Positions 1-5,713 of a stretch of DNA of 23,421 bases are shown here, piece after piece. This stretch comes from a virus: positions 1 to 23,421 of the IMG/VR virus record IMGVR_UViG_3300038420_000063. The stretch is one strand, 5' to 3'. Each line of letters opens with the position of its first letter. Position 1 is the stretch's first letter. Under the pieces are notes generated by a model, which made no database searches, was not told where the DNA came from, and saw only the letters and a program-made list of their open reading frames with translations. The position numbers and the translations under genes were made by a program.

Positions 1-1
1 C

Positions 2-964
2 CTGGAAGGACGTATTGACGGCTTCCCTCCATAGCTCTTGTTGCAGTTCCAGGAGCTTTTCGTCTGAAAATTCGCTTGCCGGTACTAAAACGTCGCCTGA
101 CGTTGGCCCAGGTTCAACTTTCGGAGTGCCCGGCAAGTGAGCCTCCGCGGGTTTTAGCCCCTCTTTCTTCGCAGCGGCTTCCTCATGCGCTTTGATTGTT
201 TCTGCCTGTTTTTTCAAGGCCTCGTCAGCTTTCTTCTTCGCTGTCTCTGCATCGGCCTTTGCCTTCTCTTCTGCTTTCGCTTTTGCCTCTGCGGCAGATT
301 GCTCCGCTGTGGCCGCAGTCAACTTCTCTTGTGCGAGTTCCAGTTGTGCTTCTGCCCTCATGATCTCGCCGGTTATCTCTGCCAGCGTTCCGGGCGGGAG
401 ATTAAGCGCGGCCTTCGATGCTATGAGCTCCGCTGTGGCATCCTCTTTCGCCCTGGCCCTTTGCTCGAAGTCAAGTATCTTCACCTTTCCCTTGTCTGCA
501 GCATCGATGATGCCTTTGAGATCTTCCTTCGGCGGATACAGGTCAAGGATAAGATCAATCTTCTTTTGATCGCTCAAATCCATGAAAGCGCCGACGTCAA
601 CGGCCTTGATGCCTCCGGACTTGCCGAGGGTTTCATAGTAAAACTCTTTCGCGGAGCGGGCCCCATTGACCTGATGGGCCTGGGTGATGCTGTTAGCCTT
701 TTTGAAGAATCCGCGATCAAATTTGAAGTTGTTGTCGAGAGTGAAGCCAACAACCATCTTTTCCGGAGAGGATGAATAGGCCGCGAAGATTTCCGGATTA
801 GTTTTCTTCGCGGACCCGGGAACGTAGCCCATCAGCGCCAGCATCAGGGCGTCCCGCCTCGCGCTTTTCCCCGCTCCATTCGGACCAAGAAGCAGGGTAA
901 GCCTCCCAAGGGGCTGTTCAAAGGTCAGCCCCTTTATAGATTCACCTTTAATAGAGGTTATCAT
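2..964 (-). CDS. Rad50/SbcC-like ATPase, N-terminal part (partial, runs off left edge)
   Basis: An open frame of 321 codons starts with ATG at 964 and runs past position 1. A perfect Walker A motif, GPNGAGKS, lies at residues 27-34 after a short beta-strand region (LTLLLGPNG). From about residue 190 to 290 the protein is a highly charged Ala/Glu/Lys-rich coiled coil. This order, an N-terminal P-loop followed by a coiled coil, is that of the Rad50/SbcC/RecN-like AAA_23 ATPases that phages use in DNA end processing and recombination. GGAGG lies about 9 bases before the start, and the gene begins 4 bases after the stop of the 409-aa gene, so they are co-transcribed. The C-terminal Walker B half is outside the window. 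The fold call is firm; the exact role is inferred. Confidence 0.85.
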   Translation of the reverse strand, partial: MITSIKGESIKGLTFEQPLGRLTLLLGPNGAGKSARRDALMLALMGYVPGSAKKTNPEIFAAYSSSPEKMVVGFTLDNNFKFDRGFFKKANSITQAHQVNGARSAKEFYYETLGKSGGIKAVDVGAFMDLSDQKKIDLILDLYPPKEDLKGIIDAADKGKVKILDFEQRARAKEDATAELIASKAALNLPPGTLAEITGEIMRAEAQLELAQEKLTAATAEQSAAEAKAKAEEKAKADAETAKKKADEALKKQAETIKAHEEAAAKKEGLKPAEAHLPGTPKVEPGPTSGDVLVPASEFSDEKLLELQQELWREAVNTSFQ

Positions 965-968
965 AGGC

Positions 969-2198
969 CTATGCCTCCATCAGCTCGGTTACTTTCTCCA
1001 TGATCTTCTTCGCAGTATCAACCTCGTACTGATCTGCTTCGAGCTCTTTCAGCTCGAGAGCAAAACACGCCTTTGCAAATTCATCCGGCATACTCTTAAT
1101 TACTGCCCGGAGCTGTTGAATGACCTTTTGATCTTCCTTTGGCCTGGCCTTCTTCTTTTCTTTGGGCTCTTGTGCGGCCCCTTCTTCCTTGTGCTCGCCT
1201 TCCGCACCAGCGGCATGAGCCGTTTCGTCAACCTCGCCGGCATTGACCGCTGCTATATCCGTTTCGTCCAAAGTATCCACTCCGGAAGTGAGCTCAATCT
1301 GCTTAAACTCCGATCTGTCACCGGAAACCATGGCGCTGATTTTTGTTTGGAGATTCTTGTAGGTCGTCGGGTCCCATTTAATGATGTTGCCGCTGGTAGG
1401 CCTCCATGCGATCACAGGAATATTCCATACGCCTGTTTTATCCGGAGCCTTTTGGAGCCCGCTTAAATGCTTTAAGGCGTTCCTGGCAGCGTGTGTTTGG
1501 GCGAGCTGCAGGGAGTTCTTAATCATCTGACTAATATCAGCGTACCAATCAAGAGCCTCATTGTGGCTGGCATTCACCCACAGGGAGCTTGCCTTATCAA
1601 ATTCGTATTCAATCCAGGAGCCGTTCTCTTCCGGTGGGTTTGCTTTTTTGGCAAGGATTTTGAACGCCTGTTGATACTTCTTAGCCTTCGCTAAAAATTC
1701 AATGTTCCTTCGATTGTTAATATCGAAGATAACCGTACGGTCGGATACGATCGGCAGCCCCATGGCTGATAGACGGAAAGCTGCCGCCCGAATTGCCCAG
1801 CCGGTCCAATCGCCGTTTGCATCATGGAGCGCTGCGGGGTTTGCCATGGGCTTGCCATAGACCATGACCTCGACGGGGAAGATCACGCTGGCCGCTGCTT
1901 TCTCTGCCCACATTTCATAACCTTGGGCGGATACGATAATCACGCCTCCGGCTATCGGAAGATTCACCAATCCACCATTTACGAGGCTTAGTTGGCAGAT
2001 CTGCTTGAATGCCCTGACTTCCCCTTCTTTGTCACGAAGGGCAAATACCTCGTCTGTGCCCAGGGCGAGTATGTTATTTTCGACTACCGCCAGTAGGAGC
2101 TTTGCTTCCTGGGGATAGTCCTTCTCGATTCTTTTCACCGCGTCCAGCGGTTTCAACTGTACCGCCGGAAGTTTTGTCGCTGCTGCTTCTTTCGTCAT
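969..2198 (-). CDS. Hypothetical protein (409 aa), candidate recombination-associated protein
   Basis: This is a soluble protein with no signal peptide or membrane segment. The first ~300 residues look like a globular domain (for example the stretch GGVIIVSAQGYEMWAEKAAA). It is followed by an acidic low-complexity linker around residues 320-345, a basic KKKARPK patch and a short helical tail. The start has a perfect SD (AAGGAGG) and is unambiguous. It lies directly upstream of the Rad50/SbcC-like ATPase on the same strand with a 4-base gap. In phage recombination operons that slot is often held by a single-strand annealing protein or exonuclease, and an acidic C-terminal linker would fit. No diagnostic RecT, Erf or exonuclease motif could be recognised, so the function is left open. 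Confidence 0.8.
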   Translation of the reverse strand: MTKEAAATKLPAVQLKPLDAVKRIEKDYPQEAKLLLAVVENNILALGTDEVFALRDKEGEVRAFKQICQLSLVNGGLVNLPIAGGVIIVSAQGYEMWAEKAAASVIFPVEVMVYGKPMANPAALHDANGDWTGWAIRAAAFRLSAMGLPIVSDRTVIFDINNRRNIEFLAKAKKYQQAFKILAKKANPPEENGSWIEYEFDKASSLWVNASHNEALDWYADISQMIKNSLQLAQTHAARNALKHLSGLQKAPDKTGVWNIPVIAWRPTSGNIIKWDPTTYKNLQTKISAMVSGDRSEFKQIELTSGVDTLDETDIAAVNAGEVDETAHAAGAEGEHKEEGAAQEPKEKKKARPKEDQKVIQQLRAVIKSMPDEFAKACFALELKELEADQYEVDTAKKIMEKVTELMEA

Positions 2199-2216
2199 TT
2201 CCTATGACCTCCTTAT
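2196..2216 (-). promoter_or_regulatory. Ribosome binding site shared with the scaffold gene
   Basis: The 21 bases ending in the ATG of the 409-aa gene (AAGGAGG, then GTCATAGGAA-type spacing, then ATG) are identical to the bases at 22665-22685 that precede the scaffold/head gene on the opposite strand. The SD core is a perfect match to the 16S rRNA tail, so both genes should be translated strongly. Confidence 0.7.
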
Positions 2217-2226
2217 AATAATAAAG

Positions 2227-2700
2227 TTATGGTTGTGATTCTTCTCCACTGCTTTCAACAGCATCAGGGCCAGCCTGGTTTTTCGGTAAAGCCGCTTCCG
2301 CCAATTCGAGTGAAGCCTGTTGATCTGCGCTGGACAAAGGCGCCGTACGGACGACGTGCACACCGAAGTCAGTTTCTAAATCTAACCGCGTTAAAGTTTT
2401 CGTCATGTTCCGAAAGTCCAATATCCACTCACAATCGACGTTCCGGTATTCGTAACCGCTGTTGATCTTCCGTGCCAGGAGTCCCAGGGCTGCCTCTCTT
2501 TTCTTTATATCGGCAGTAAGGTCGGCCATTACTTCTTTCTTCCGGTTTTCAAACTCCTGTAGATCCTGATACGTCCGCGCCTGTTCCTGGCTCATTTCAA
2601 TGATCTCTTCCTGGCTAAATTTACAGGGAAGATACTCGACGCATTTCCGGTACTGGATTTGCGGGTCCGGTACCGCATCAACAATCTCGTCGTCCTTCAT
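2227..2700 (-). CDS. Hypothetical protein with central coiled coil (157 aa)
   Basis: The preferred start is the ATG at 2700 (MKDDEIV), preceded by a GAGGAAGAG stretch. An in-frame ATG at 2733 would give 168 aa but would overlap the upstream micro-gene more deeply. Residues about 40-85 (numbered from the longer form) are a charged helix (QEQARTYQDLQEFENRKKEVMA broken here for length) typical of a coiled coil. The tail is acidic and rich in Ala/Ser/Glu. The gene lies 28 bases upstream of the 409-aa gene in the same operon. I do not recognise the family. Its position suggests an accessory role in early DNA metabolism, but that is inference. Confidence 0.7.
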   Translation of the reverse strand: MKDDEIVDAVPDPQIQYRKCVEYLPCKFSQEEIIEMSQEQARTYQDLQEFENRKKEVMADLTADIKKREAALGLLARKINSGYEYRNVDCEWILDFRNMTKTLTRLDLETDFGVHVVRTAPLSSADQQASLELAEAALPKNQAGPDAVESSGEESQP

Positions 2701-2848
2701 CGTTCTTCTCTTCCTCATTTGGCCATAAAACATCTTTGGCCTCTTCGTGGGCGGATGCCCGTTTATACAATCCGGCTTCGTAGGAAAGGCCGAGAGCCCT
2801 TTCCACGGCCGCCATGCCGACGACCTGTGCTTTGAATAGGTTACTCAC
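2678..2848 (-). CDS. Hypothetical micro-protein, GTG start (56 aa)
   Basis: The frame begins with GTG at 2848 and ends with TGA at 2678-2680. The GTG overlaps the TGA of the upstream 66-aa gene as GTGA, and an AAAGGAG SD stands 6 bases before it, which makes translational coupling very likely. The 56-residue product is mostly helical (for example VVGMAAVERALGLSYEAGLY) with an acidic tail ending in a Cys. It overlaps the start of the next gene by about 20 bases. No family is recognised. Confidence 0.6.
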   Translation of the reverse strand: MSNLFKAQVVGMAAVERALGLSYEAGLYKRASAHEEAKDVLWPNEEEKNDEGRRDC

Positions 2849-3045
2849 TGCAAACTCCTTTCCATCCTTTCCGACAGGATTACGATGGCGCAGTTCCCCT
2901 TCCGCCCTTCACGTTCAACCCACCACTTACATTGCATCCCGGCGCAATAGCTGAAAACGAACGTGGACTTCTCGAGCGCTCCTGGCACCAGCGAGGCCAT
3001 ATTGAATATGAACGAAAGAGGACATAACAATTTATCTTCCGCCAT
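2845..3045 (-). CDS. Hypothetical small Cys-containing protein (66 aa)
   Basis: The start ATG at 3045 has a good SD (AAGGAAGG). The product has four cysteines (residues 8, 34, 39 and 52) and a Trp pair (CKWWVEREGRKGNCAIV). This could be a small metal-binding or protein-interaction module, but the Cys spacing does not match a named zinc finger. It is translationally coupled by a GTGA overlap to the 56-aa gene downstream. Function unknown. Confidence 0.55.
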   Translation of the reverse strand: MAEDKLLCPLSFIFNMASLVPGALEKSTFVFSYCAGMQCKWWVEREGRKGNCAIVILSERMERSLQ

Positions 3046-3070
3046 AACTACCTTCCTTTCTTAAAATGTG

Positions 3071-3101
3071 CTCCGGCGCCGATCTCCTATCAACGCCGGA
3101 G
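3071..3101 (-). repeat. Intergenic hairpin (8-bp perfect inverted repeat)
   Basis: CTCCGGCG and its exact complement CGCCGGAG are separated by 15 bases in the 133-base gap between the 58-aa and 66-aa genes. No run of T follows on the minus strand beyond ATTTT, so it is a poor terminator. It could be an mRNA-stabilising or processing hairpin within the operon. The rest of this gap holds only purine-rich sequence and no convincing gene. Confidence 0.5.
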
Positions 3102-3178
3102 GCACCTGCAAATATGATTGTCTGATCCGCTGCTTTTATCCTTCTCTCCCTCTCCCCTCTCCACAAAGCATAGTGGGC

Positions 3179-3355
3179 TTAATTGACCTTCAATATTCCG
3201 CAGGCGATCTGATTTCTTCGGCGCTCCCTCTCCTGATCGCCCGACCATTTCTTCCTGCCGGCGTAAAGGCTAAACCTGATCTTGCCGGAGCCTTTAGGTT
3301 TTGGCTCTGCTTTCCGTTGAAATCTAAACAGGGCTTTCAGATCATTTATGTCCAT
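3179..3355 (-). CDS. Hypothetical small basic protein (58 aa)
   Basis: The start chosen is ATG at 3355 (MDINDLKALFRF), preceded by GAGAGGAAAAAGAAG. The frame is open further upstream, but earlier starts lack a good SD and lie inside the 52-aa gene. The protein is strongly basic (runs such as KAEPKPKGSGK and RERRR), which suggests nucleic-acid binding, though nothing specific can be assigned. It overlaps the upstream 52-aa gene by 14 bases, as is usual in this operon. Confidence 0.5.
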   Translation of the reverse strand: MDINDLKALFRFQRKAEPKPKGSGKIRFSLYAGRKKWSGDQERERRRNQIACGILKVN

Positions 3356-3500
3356 CTTCTTTTTCCTCTCTTTCCTTCGGACAATCCGCTGGTCTTTTGA
3401 CATTGACCTGGGATGATGAAAGGCGCCGCGCATCTATGCCGCAGCAATCATCCATTGTTATTTTTTCACAAAGCAGACAGGGTAAATTTTCCAGTTCCAT
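3342..3500 (-). CDS. Hypothetical Cys-rich micro-protein (52 aa)
   Basis: ATG at 3500 follows the SD AAGGAAAT by 5 bases, and that SD lies in the last codons of the upstream membrane micro-gene. The product carries CLLC near residue 8, a CC pair near residue 19 and a further Cys at about 40, so it may bind a metal. The tail is charged (KEREEKEDGHK). The family is not recognised. Tight spacing on both sides and a good SD argue for a real gene. Confidence 0.5.
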   Translation of the reverse strand: MELENLPCLLCEKITMDDCCGIDARRLSSSQVNVKRPADCPKEREEKEDGHK

Positions 3501-3503
3501 GAT

Positions 3504-3614
3504 CTATTTCCTTCCGAATAAGATTAAAAACAGCGTCAATGCTACAATCACCAGGACCGCCAACATGCCCTGTCCGTAGATCGTTAAATATCTTGTGGCT
3601 CGTCGTCTGTTCAT
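3504..3614 (-). CDS. Single-pass membrane micro-protein (36 aa)
   Basis: ATG at 3614 has a near-perfect SD (AAAGGAGG) 5 bases upstream. Residues 1-10 are basic (MNRRRATRY), and residues about 17-34 are one uninterrupted hydrophobic helix (MLAVLVIVALTLFLILF) closed by GRK. It is predicted to sit in the inner membrane with its basic N-terminus inside. The frame stays open upstream into the tRNA, but no other start has an SD. Its role is unknown; early phage micro-membrane proteins often modify host envelope functions. Confidence 0.65.
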   Translation of the reverse strand: MNRRRATRYLTIYGQGMLAVLVIVALTLFLILFGRK

Positions 3615-3669
3615 AAGTCCTCCTTTATATAACTGCCCCACAAAGCCGCCGGGCTGTGCCGCAAGGCAA

Positions 3670-3738
3670 TAGCGGGGGCCGGAATCGAACCGACACATTC
3701 AAGGTTATGAGCCTTGCTGGGCACCACGCCTCCCCGCG
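3670..3738 (-). tRNA. tRNA with CAT anticodon, initiator-like, short D arm
   Basis: On the minus strand the sequence folds as acceptor CGCGGGG/CCCCGCT, anticodon stem CAAGG/CCTTG with loop CTCATAA (anticodon CAT), five-base variable loop, and T arm GTCGG-TTCGATT-CCGGC, then discriminator A. Position 1:72 is a C:T mismatch, and pairs 2:71, 3:70 and 4:69 are G:C, C:G, G:C, the pattern used by bacterial initiator tRNA. The acceptor and T arm match enterobacterial fMet tRNA closely. Two things are odd. The D-arm region is only 15 bases (stem GGC/GCC, loop GTGGT), and the anticodon stem has two rather than three G:C pairs next to the loop. CCA is not encoded. Elongator Met or Ile2 (lysidine) identity is possible. 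Confidence 0.75.
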
Positions 3739-3747
3739 ATTAAAAGA

Positions 3748-3903
3748 TCACTTTACCCTACCTCCCCACCGCCGCGATCTGAGCGCGTGAGGGTCGCTTT
3801 CGTCTTCCTTCCGCCGTGCCGTTTCCTTGTAGGGACAATCATAAAAGAGCGTCCAGAAACCAACATTGCAGATGAAAGCTGTAGAGAGCTGTTTTCGGGT
3901 CAT
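3748..3903 (-). CDS. Hypothetical micro-protein coupled to HNH-AP2 gene (51 aa)
   Basis: ATG at 3903 overlaps the stop of the HNH-AP2 gene as ATGA and has an AGAGGT SD. The product is 51 aa with aromatic residues in the middle (NVGFWTLFYDCPY) and a strongly basic tail (RSRRWGGRVK). It ends 9 bases before the tRNA. No family is recognised. The overlap and SD support it as a real gene. Confidence 0.5.
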   Translation of the reverse strand: MTRKQLSTAFICNVGFWTLFYDCPYKETARRKEDESDPHALRSRRWGGRVK

Positions 3904-4412
3904 ATCGTTACCTCTTGCGAGGATGATGAACGTAAAAAATTCGGGCTTGCAAACTCACCAAATAGTTCTATTGCATGCAGGTCATAGGCGAGGGCCGCGC
4001 AGAATTGGCATGGGAAAACACCTATGATATGTGCTTTATAGTTTGATGTGATTTTAGATAACCAGACATCAGAAAAGCGCGACACACCTTTATAGTGGGA
4101 CGACATTGGCCTCGTTGACTTCTTTTTGTTCTGTGCATTTTGCGTGTACGTTGCAAGGCGAAGATTGCCCCTTCTACAATCAAGGCCGTTGCCATTTTTG
4201 TGATCGACCACGAATCCCGCAGGAACGTCAAGAATGTGGCGATCCATCTTTCTGTCGGCAGACGTCATACCCGGTGCGCGGCTTGATCGAATCGCATACC
4301 ACTTGCCTTGACTCTTTCTTTCCGTGGCAATCCACTTGAATTGATTTAGGCGCTCAAAATCCTCGTCGTCAACGATTGCGACCTTGCCTTTGTTTAGCTG
4401 TATTTCTTTCAT
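3900..4412 (-). CDS. HNH homing endonuclease with C-terminal AP2 DNA-binding domain
   Basis: The 170-aa protein has an HNH nuclease core at residues ~58-96 (VVDHKNGNGLDCRRGNLRLAT, key residues D70, H71, N73, N83). A C-terminal AP2-like domain follows at ~106-158 (YKGVSRF, then W117, AYD, FGEFASPN). This is the classic free-standing HNH-AP2 homing endonuclease of phages, which cuts DNA lacking it and spreads by recombination. SD GGAG lies 5 bases before the ATG. It is the first gene behind the strong leftward promoter, so it is likely expressed early. Such genes are often selfish and not needed by the phage. Confidence 0.9.
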   Translation of the reverse strand: MKEIQLNKGKVAIVDDEDFERLNQFKWIATERKSQGKWYAIRSSRAPGMTSADRKMDRHILDVPAGFVVDHKNGNGLDCRRGNLRLATYTQNAQNKKKSTRPMSSHYKGVSRFSDVWLSKITSNYKAHIIGVFPCQFCAALAYDLHAIELFGEFASPNFLRSSSSQEVTI

Positions 4413-4444
4413 GTGATCTCCGGATTTTTTGTTGCTATGGTGGG

Positions 4445-4473
4445 ATAGTACACTAAGACATGTATCTTGTCAA
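4445..4473 (-). promoter_or_regulatory. Leftward sigma-70 promoter
   Basis: Reading the minus strand, TTGACA (4473-4468) and TACTAT (4450-4445) are separated by exactly 17 bases. Transcription should start near 4438, about 26 bases before the HNH-AP2 start codon, leaving room for its SD. It serves the whole left operon. Confidence 0.85.
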
Positions 4474-4488
4474 GGATTATTTTACATC

Positions 4489-4517
4489 TTGACAGAATGC
4501 ATCGTGTAGTGTATAAT
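4489..4517 (+). promoter_or_regulatory. Rightward consensus sigma-70 promoter
   Basis: TTGACA (4489-4494), a 17-base spacer and TATAAT (4512-4517) are a perfect match to the consensus. The next gene's ATG begins 7 bases after the -10 box, so transcription should start at or next to the start codon. Confidence 0.9.
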
Positions 4518-4524
4518 CCCACCC

Positions 4525-4728
4525 ATGACTAAAATAGACCGGCTTCGCAAACACTGCATCCGGCTCATGGCCGAGAAGGGCTATGCCAAAAGGGGAGGGC
4601 AAAGCGTACTTGCTGAACGCATGAATATTAACCGCAACTCGCTGTCAATGGCACTCTCCGGCTATCGTTCCGGGCCAGGTGCGGAGCAAACGTTGAACAA
4701 TTTAAAAAAAGAGCTCGCGCAGATTTAA
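4525..4728 (+). CDS. Small helix-turn-helix transcriptional regulator, leaderless (67 aa)
   Basis: Residues about 27-50 (SVLAERMNINRNSLSMALSG) form a helix-turn-helix of the XRE/Cro class: A30 in the first helix, an N-R-N turn, and a recognition helix. At 67 aa it has the size of Cro-like proteins. No SD precedes the ATG, and the -10 box ends only 7 bases upstream, so the mRNA probably has no leader, as for lambda cI made from PRM. It sits within the mirror-image promoter and is the natural candidate to bind it. Whether it acts as repressor, Cro or activator cannot be read from sequence. Confidence 0.75.
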   Translation: MTKIDRLRKHCIRLMAEKGYAKRGGQSVLAERMNINRNSLSMALSGYRSGPGAEQTLNNLKKELAQI

Positions 4729-4850
4729 ATAAGAATAGGGAAGGGGCACAGAAACCCCCATGTAGCCCAGCCAGCACATGCTTTTTATGTCTCTTCCCTT
4801 TCATAACATATTTTTTCTGTTCTCTAAACATCTTTTTCGTAGGAGCCACC

Positions 4851-5042
4851 ATGCACGACATCGACGACATCGACAAATGTACCGAAGTCTTTTCCCTAAA
4901 AATCCCCGAAGTTACAAAACTCAAACTCGACAAGTTGAGCCCTTCCATAAAAAAGAAACTAAGAGAAGAAATCCTTTATGCTATGGCCCGCGTTCTTCAT
5001 GATGCTGACTTTGACCCTAATCTATATCTGAAGTCGGAATGA
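4851..5042 (+). CDS. Small hypothetical protein, possibly ribbon-helix-helix-like (63 aa)
   Basis: ATG at 4851 has a TAGGAG SD. After an acidic head (MHDIDDIDK) there is a short beta-like stretch (VFSLKIPEV) and two likely helices (SPSIKKKLREEILYAMARVLHD). A strand followed by two helices is the order of ribbon-helix-helix DNA-binding proteins, but this is a shape argument only. The 122-base gap before it has no clear promoter. It is followed after 22 bases by the leader ORF of rusA. Confidence 0.55.
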   Translation: MHDIDDIDKCTEVFSLKIPEVTKLKLDKLSPSIKKKLREEILYAMARVLHDADFDPNLYLKSE

Positions 5043-5064
5043 CGCAAGGTATACAAGGTGATAA

Positions 5065-5127
5065 ATGGTTTTTAAGGTAGACCCTTTGAAATTGCAGGGG
5101 TTTTCTGAGAAAGCGGTAAACGAATGA
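5065..5127 (+). CDS. 20-aa leader ORF upstream of rusA
   Basis: ATG at 5065 has the SD AAGGTGAT at good spacing. The frame codes for 20 residues and ends with TGA at 5125-5127, overlapping the rusA ATG as ATGA. The rusA gene itself has no convincing SD, so its translation probably depends on ribosomes finishing this ORF. The peptide has no recognisable features. Confidence 0.45.
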   Translation: MVFKVDPLKLQGFSEKAVNE

Positions 5128-5549
5128 ACCTCTTTACGATCACAGTACCAGGGAAGCCAATAGCAAAGAAGAGGCCGAGGTTCTTTCGGCGCGGGGAATT
5201 TGTCGGTACTTATAATGACCAGCGCACCGCGGAAAGCCGCTTCATGTGGGAGTGCCAGGCCCAGCTTATGAAGATCGGCTGGATTACGCCTATCGCTCGA
5301 GATCTGCCGGTCGAGCTCGTCTGTAAGTTCTATTTCGATTACCCGAAAAAAGAGCGCAATATTGATTGGTCGACGACGCGGTTTTACGCAAAGCGGCCGG
5401 ATCTGGATAACCTGGTCAAGTTTATCAAGGACTGTTTTAACAGCTTCGTATGGCACGACGACGCCCAGGTGGTCCGGATTAGCGCCTTGAAATTCTACGG
5501 CCTGGTACCCAGGACGGAGATCTCGGTTGGAACGATGGAGAAGGAATGA
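5124..5549 (+). CDS. rusA: RusA-family Holliday junction resolvase
   Basis: The 141-aa protein has the RusA fold signature: an N-terminal strand with PGKPIAKKRPRF, then the acidic catalytic cluster RPDLDNLVK (D93, D95) and WHDDAQV (D112/D113) that binds the metal ions. RusA enzymes cut four-way DNA junctions made during recombination and tidy concatemers before packaging. Length is normal for the family (about 120-140 aa). Its stop overlaps the ATG of the next gene as ATGA. Translation is probably coupled to the upstream 20-aa leader ORF. Confidence 0.9.
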   Translation: MNLFTITVPGKPIAKKRPRFFRRGEFVGTYNDQRTAESRFMWECQAQLMKIGWITPIARDLPVELVCKFYFDYPKKERNIDWSTTRFYAKRPDLDNLVKFIKDCFNSFVWHDDAQVVRISALKFYGLVPRTEISVGTMEKE

Positions 5550-5713
5550 AAGAAGAAGAATTACCCTTATTCAATCTGCCGACCAATATCGATATACCAA
5601 CCTGTAATCGTAACGAGGCTTATCAGAGTATTCGGCCGGAGCTGGGCCGCCGCCAGGAACAAGTGCTGAATGTCATTAAAATGCACTCGCCTATCTCCAA
5701 AGGAGATAGTTAA
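5546..5713 (+). CDS. Short winged-helix-type protein, probably truncated (55 aa)
   Basis: The frame begins inside the rusA stop (ATGA) and ends at TAA 5711-5713, which overlaps the next ATG. The sequence NEAYQSIRPELGRRQEQVLNVIK resembles the first helices of phage winged-helix proteins. In those the domain continues with a recognition helix and wing; here it stops right after VIKMHSPISKGDS. The last codons are occupied by a hairpin and the SD of the PAPS-reductase-like gene. It is either a shortened gene whose end was lost when the downstream gene arrived, or a minimal translational-coupling partner. Confidence 0.6.
   Translation: MKEEELPLFNLPTNIDIPTCNRNEAYQSIRPELGRRQEQVLNVIKMHSPISKGDS
5691..5709 (+). 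promoter_or_regulatory. Hairpin that masks the ribosome site of the PAPS-reductase-like gene
   Basis: CTATCTCC (5691-5698) and GGAGATAG (5702-5709) are a perfect 8-bp inverted repeat around the loop AAA. The SD AAAGGAG of the gene starting at 5713 lies in the loop and 3' arm. When folded the SD is paired; ribosomes translating the upstream 55-aa ORF run through the hairpin and would open it. Confidence 0.65.

Larger units (their letters stand above)
4437..4526. repeat. Mirror-image divergent promoter/operator region
   Basis: The 38 bases at 4437-4474 and the reverse complement of 4488-4526 agree at 29 of 39 aligned positions with one gap. Conserved blocks are GTGGGAT, TACACTA, ATG-AT and TGTCAAG. 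These cover both -35 boxes, both -10 boxes and the flanking GGTGGGA. The two -35 boxes are 15 bases apart. A repressor that recognises one arm should recognise the other, so both promoters are probably controlled by the same protein, most simply the adjacent helix-turn-helix gene. Confidence 0.7.

Noticed and set aside
185-775. Plus-strand open frame of 196 codons, and a second one from 192
   Set aside because: They lie opposite the Walker-A ATPase gene on the minus strand, have Cys/Leu/Phe or Ala/Ser runs typical of antisense to a coiled coil, and no SD.
3787-3987. 66-codon plus-strand frame across the HNH-AP2 end
   Set aside because: It is antisense to two minus-strand genes that have a clear family match or a good SD with ATGA coupling.
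4729-4850. Possible terminator after the helix-turn-helix gene (CATGT ... ACATG followed by CTTTTT, and GGGG ... CCCC)
   Set aside because: The stem is only 5 bp with a 12-base loop and the second repeat has no T run, so it is too weak to call. The stretch has no gene and no clear promoter.
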